Position numbers and translations under genes: made by a program. This document shows, piece after piece, positions 31,796 to 34,438 of a stretch of DNA of 34,438 bases. The stretch comes from Betaproteobacteria bacterium (GTDB lineage: Bacteria; Pseudomonadota; Gammaproteobacteria; Burkholderiales; SG8-41). Each line of letters opens with the position of its first letter. Positions within the stretch are counted from its first letter, which is position 1. Below the pieces are notes generated by a model. It was not told the origin of the DNA, did no database searches, and saw only the letters and a list, made by a program, of their open reading frames with translations. The stretch spans positions 1 through 34,438 of the forward strand of contig JANXSE010000377.1 in assembly GCA_025356695.1 (NCBI GenBank), given 5' to 3'.

Positions 31796-33187
31796 ATGGA
31801 CAAGGTAGTTGCGTCACCGCAGGAAGCGCTCGCCGACCTCAAAGAGGGCGACACCGTCGCCCTCGGCGGCTTCAGCGTCGGACACCGTTTTGCACTGAGC
31901 ATGATCACCGCATTGCGCGACAAGGGCACGAAGAACCTGACCCTGGTCTGTAACTCAATGGGCGCACCGGGCGAGTTGCGCGGCCAGATCCTCGCCGAGA
32001 ACAAGCAGGTCAAGAAACTGATCGCTGCGTTTACCACGCGGCCCGGCATGCCGACCGCCACCGAAGATCAGATCGTCTCCGGCGAAATGGAAGTCGAGCT
32101 GGTGCCGCAGGGCACGCTGGTCGAGCGCTGCCGCGCCGGCGGCGCCGGCATTCCGGCGTTCTACTCGGCCACCGTCGCCGGCACCGATCTTGAGAAGGGC
32201 AAGGAGGTACGTGAATTCGACGGCCGCCGTTACGTGCTCGAACAGGCGATCAAACTCGATTACGCGCTGTTGCGCGCGCACCGTGCCGACCGCGCCGGCA
32301 ATGTGCAGTTCCGTGGCGGCAGCCAGAACCTCAGCCCGGCTTTCGCCAAGGCGGCGCGCATTGCCATTGTCGAAGTCGACGAAATCGTCGAGGTTGGCGG
32401 CATCCCGCCCGAACTCGTCAACCTGCCCGGCATTTTTGTCGCGCGCGTGGTGAAGAGCACCTATCCCTTCGATCCGAAACAGACGCCGCAGTCGAAACGA
32501 CGTCCGGCCGACAAACCGCGCGAATACGCGGGCAAACCGGCGCTGACGCGCGAGGGCATCGCCAAACGCGCCGCCGCCGTTGTGCGCGACGGCAGCTACG
32601 TCAACCTTGGTACCGGCATTCCGACCATGGTGTCGAATTTTCTCGAGGGTCGCGATGTCGTGCTGCACGCCGAAAACGGCGTGCTCGGTTACGGCAAGAT
32701 GGTGTCCGGCAACCAGGTCGATCCCGATATGTACAACGCCAGCGGCCAGTACATCGAGCTGATGCCGGGCGCGTCGTTCTTTGATTCGGTGACGTCGTTC
32801 GAAATGGCGCGCGGCGGTCATATCGACACCGTTATTCTGGGGGCCTACGAGGTTGACCAGACCGGCAGCGTTGCCAACTGGAGTGTGCACGACGCCAAGC
32901 GCGGCGGTATCGGCGGCGCCATGGATTTGATCTCGGGCCGCACCGAACTCATCATCGTGATGGAACACTGCGACAGCAAGGGCCGCCCGAAGCTGAAGAA
33001 GCAGTGCAGCTATCCGCTGACCGGGCAGGGTTGCGTCAGCTACGTCGTCACCGATCTGGCATTGCTGAAGTGGGAGAACGGAAAATTCACGCTGCTTGAA
33101 GTCGCGCCCGGATTCACCGCTGAGGAAGTCATCGCGCTGACCGACATGGAAGTCACGCGGGCACCCGCAGTGAAATTCATGGCGTGA
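31796..33187 (+). CDS. Fused alpha/beta 3-oxoacid (SCOT-like) CoA-transferase
   Basis: 463 residues, ATG after AGGGAGAGAG. Two family I CoA-transferase domains are joined. The alpha part (1-235) opens with ALADLKEGDTVALGGFSVG and has GTLVERCRAGGAGIPAFYS and LDYALLRAHRADRAGNVQFR. The beta part (about 250-463) has GSYVNLGTGIPTMVSNFL and the catalytic Glu293 in HAENGVLGYG, plus GGHIDTVILGAYEVD. In most bacteria these are separate ScoA/AtoD-type and ScoB/AtoA-type subunits; the fused order alpha-beta is like mammalian SCOT. The enzyme moves CoA between acyl-CoA and a free acid through a glutamyl-CoA intermediate, activating an imported or degraded oxo acid. The acid is not identifiable. The GxGG(A/F) oxyanion loop near residue 116 is intact. 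Confidence 0.93.
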   Translation: MDKVVASPQEALADLKEGDTVALGGFSVGHRFALSMITALRDKGTKNLTLVCNSMGAPGELRGQILAENKQVKKLIAAFTTRPGMPTATEDQIVSGEMEVELVPQGTLVERCRAGGAGIPAFYSATVAGTDLEKGKEVREFDGRRYVLEQAIKLDYALLRAHRADRAGNVQFRGGSQNLSPAFAKAARIAIVEVDEIVEVGGIPPELVNLPGIFVARVVKSTYPFDPKQTPQSKRRPADKPREYAGKPALTREGIAKRAAAVVRDGSYVNLGTGIPTMVSNFLEGRDVVLHAENGVLGYGKMVSGNQVDPDMYNASGQYIELMPGASFFDSVTSFEMARGGHIDTVILGAYEVDQTGSVANWSVHDAKRGGIGGAMDLISGRTELIIVMEHCDSKGRPKLKKQCSYPLTGQGCVSYVVTDLALLKWENGKFTLLEVAPGFTAEEVIALTDMEVTRAPAVKFMA

Positions 33188-33260
33188 CGGTGGTGCGGGT
33201 ATTGATCGCGTAGCGTGCCGATGAGTCCGCGCGCGGGTTGCGCTGGTGAGGAGAATCGCG

Positions 33261-34235
33261 ATGCGGATGGCGGCGTGGACGCGCGGGATTGCGGTAGCGC
33301 TGTTGTTTGCGGCCGTGCCGGTATGCGCGCAGGAGGTTTATCCGAACCGCCCGATCCGCATTGTCGTGCCCACCGCACCGGGCGGGCCCAGTGATGTCGG
33401 TGCACGTTTGATCGCATTTGAATTGACCAAACGCTGGGGCAAACAGGTCGTCGTCGATATCCGTCCGGGGGCCGGCACCATCATCGGTACCGATGTCGTT
33501 GCCAAGTCCGCGCCCGATGGCTACACGCTGCTGATGAGTCCGTCGACGCTTGCCATCACACCGGCGACTTACAAGAAGCTGCCCTACGACGTGCTGCGCG
33601 ACTTTGCACCCATCACGCAGACGCATTACGTACCCAATCTGATTTCAGTGCATCCGTCGATGCCGGCGAAAAATATCCGCGAGCTGATCGCCTTCGCGAA
33701 GGCGCGGCCGAACGAAATTCTTTACGCCTCGTCGGGCCACGGCACCAACCCGCATCTGGTGATCGAACTGCTCGCGCATATGGCACAAATCAAGCTCGTA
33801 CATATTCCATACAAAGGCACGCTGCCCGGCCTGATCGAAACCATCGCCGGACGCACCGCGTTGATCGCCACCAGCAGCATGCAGCTGGTGCTGCCGAATG
33901 CGCGCGCCGGCAAGTTGCGCATCCTCGCCATTAGCTCGGCGACGCGCGTGGCGTCGCTGCCCGAGATACCGGCGGTGGCCGAATCCGGGCTGCCGGGTTA
34001 TGAAGCAGTGCAGTGGACGGCGATGATGGCGCCGGCAGCGACCCCGGCGGATATACTCGGTCGCTTGCAGAAGGAAATCGTCGCCATTCTGCGCATGAAT
34101 GAAATCCGCGAGAAACTGGCGGTTGATGGCGCCGAGATCGTCGCCAGTTCACCCGAGGAATTCGCGGTCTTTCTGCGCAACGAAACCATTAAATGGGCGG
34201 CGGTGGTGAAGGCCGCAGGCATACCGCAGGAATAA
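33261..34235 (+). CDS. Bug/TctC-family solute receptor 7
   Basis: 324 residues from ATG 33261, with GAGGAG at 33248-33253. The GTG at 33246 overlaps that site and is less likely. The signal peptide ends at VPVCAQE. The mature part opens YPNRPIRIVVPTAPGGPSDV with an intact PGGPSD loop, then GKQVVVDIRPGAGTIIG (Ile in place of the usual Asn of VDNR) and KSAPDGYTLL. It lies 73 bp after the CoA-transferase gene and 13 bp before a TauD/TfdA-like gene, so all three are probably one operon. Confidence 0.93.
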   Translation: MRMAAWTRGIAVALLFAAVPVCAQEVYPNRPIRIVVPTAPGGPSDVGARLIAFELTKRWGKQVVVDIRPGAGTIIGTDVVAKSAPDGYTLLMSPSTLAITPATYKKLPYDVLRDFAPITQTHYVPNLISVHPSMPAKNIRELIAFAKARPNEILYASSGHGTNPHLVIELLAHMAQIKLVHIPYKGTLPGLIETIAGRTALIATSSMQLVLPNARAGKLRILAISSATRVASLPEIPAVAESGLPGYEAVQWTAMMAPAATPADILGRLQKEIVAILRMNEIREKLAVDGAEIVASSPEEFAVFLRNETIKWAAVVKAAGIPQE

Positions 34236-34248
34236 TTGGAGAGAGGCA

Positions 34249-34438
34249 ATGGCAAGTGTTCGCCGACGTATCGAGGAGCGGGCCGCATGGATCGGTCCGC
34301 ACATTCAGAAACAGACTGACTGGATCTATCGTCTGGACGAAGCGCAGATCGCCGAAATCGATGCGGCACTGATGCTGGTCAAGCGCGCCGGATCGAAGAT
34401 TCCGTTTTCCGCTGCAGAATTTCCGCTGCCGACCGTGG
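34249..34438 (+). CDS. TauD/TfdA-like dioxygenase, 5' part
   Basis: ATG at 34249 follows GGAGAGAGG, and the frame is open to the window's end (63 codons). The visible part, HIQKQTDWIYRLDEAQIAEI then DAALMLVKRAGSKIP and FPLPTV, is the N-terminal segment common to TauD/TfdA-family Fe(II)/2-oxoglutarate oxygenases found in Burkholderiales and Rhizobiales. The iron-binding HxD...H residues lie outside the window, so activity cannot be checked. The gene is directly behind Bug receptor 7. Such enzymes hydroxylate sulfonates, aryloxy acids or amino acids. Confidence 0.72.
   Translation, partial: MASVRRRIEERAAWIGPHIQKQTDWIYRLDEAQIAEIDAALMLVKRAGSKIPFSAAEFPLPTV

Overview
This window looks like a piece of a high-GC betaproteobacterial chromosome, most probably Burkholderiales. 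The main reason is seven separate Bug/TctC-type periplasmic solute receptors (tripartite tricarboxylate transporter receptor family) scattered among unrelated catabolic genes. That expansion is a hallmark of Bordetella, Cupriavidus, Variovorax and relatives. Genes are dense, on both strands, with GGAG/GAGG ribosome binding sites and some GTG/TTG starts. I see no rRNA, tRNA, CRISPR array, phage or complete insertion sequence. The species cannot be named from the sequence.

Layout. 1-813: the 3' end of a LamG/DUF1080-like secreted beta-sandwich protein and a tiny two-helix membrane protein. 836-3101: a LysR regulator facing an AhpD-like CxxC peroxidase-family gene and a PNPOx-family flavin protein, with a dyad-rich operator between them. 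3157-5943: a P-type ATPase whose motifs and membrane cation ligands match the animal Na+/K+-ATPase (P2C) class, preceded by a perfect FNR/CRP-type palindrome at class II spacing from a -10 element. 5944-6249: non-coding, with nested hairpins. 6250-7489: lipoprotein MsrA and an exported cupin. 7666-11606: a signalling set of LuxR-type response regulator, hybrid histidine kinase and an ABC_sub_bind periplasmic protein that overlaps the kinase gene by 4 bp.

11841-20137: four Bug receptors interleaved with a CocE/NonD hydrolase, a duplicated SnoaL-like protein and a lipoprotein amidohydrolase. 20153-21028: an unrecognised proline-rich, membrane-anchored protein. 21088-26101: a fumarylacetoacetate-hydrolase-family enzyme, a degenerate intradiol-dioxygenase-like Tat protein, an HExxH lipoprotein peptidase, a CoxG/SRPBCC protein and a thiamine-diphosphate enzyme. 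26181-30504 (minus strand): a DASS anion transporter with a second FNR-like box upstream, a Bug receptor, a duplicated alpha/beta-barrel-like protein and CorA. 30712-34438: a Bug receptor, a fused alpha/beta 3-oxoacid CoA-transferase, another Bug receptor and the 5' end of a TauD/TfdA-like dioxygenase.

How it fits together. Most of 11.8-34.4 kb reads as an accessory catabolic region for small organic or aromatic acids. Receptors capture carboxylates, a DASS carrier may import them, and hydrolases, a FAH-family enzyme, a ThDP enzyme, a CoA-transferase and a dioxygenase act on them. No TctA/TctB membrane partners are encoded here, so the receptors must share distant ones or serve in sensing. 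The most unusual items are the P2C-like ATPase with its FNR-type promoter and the receptor-kinase-regulator set.
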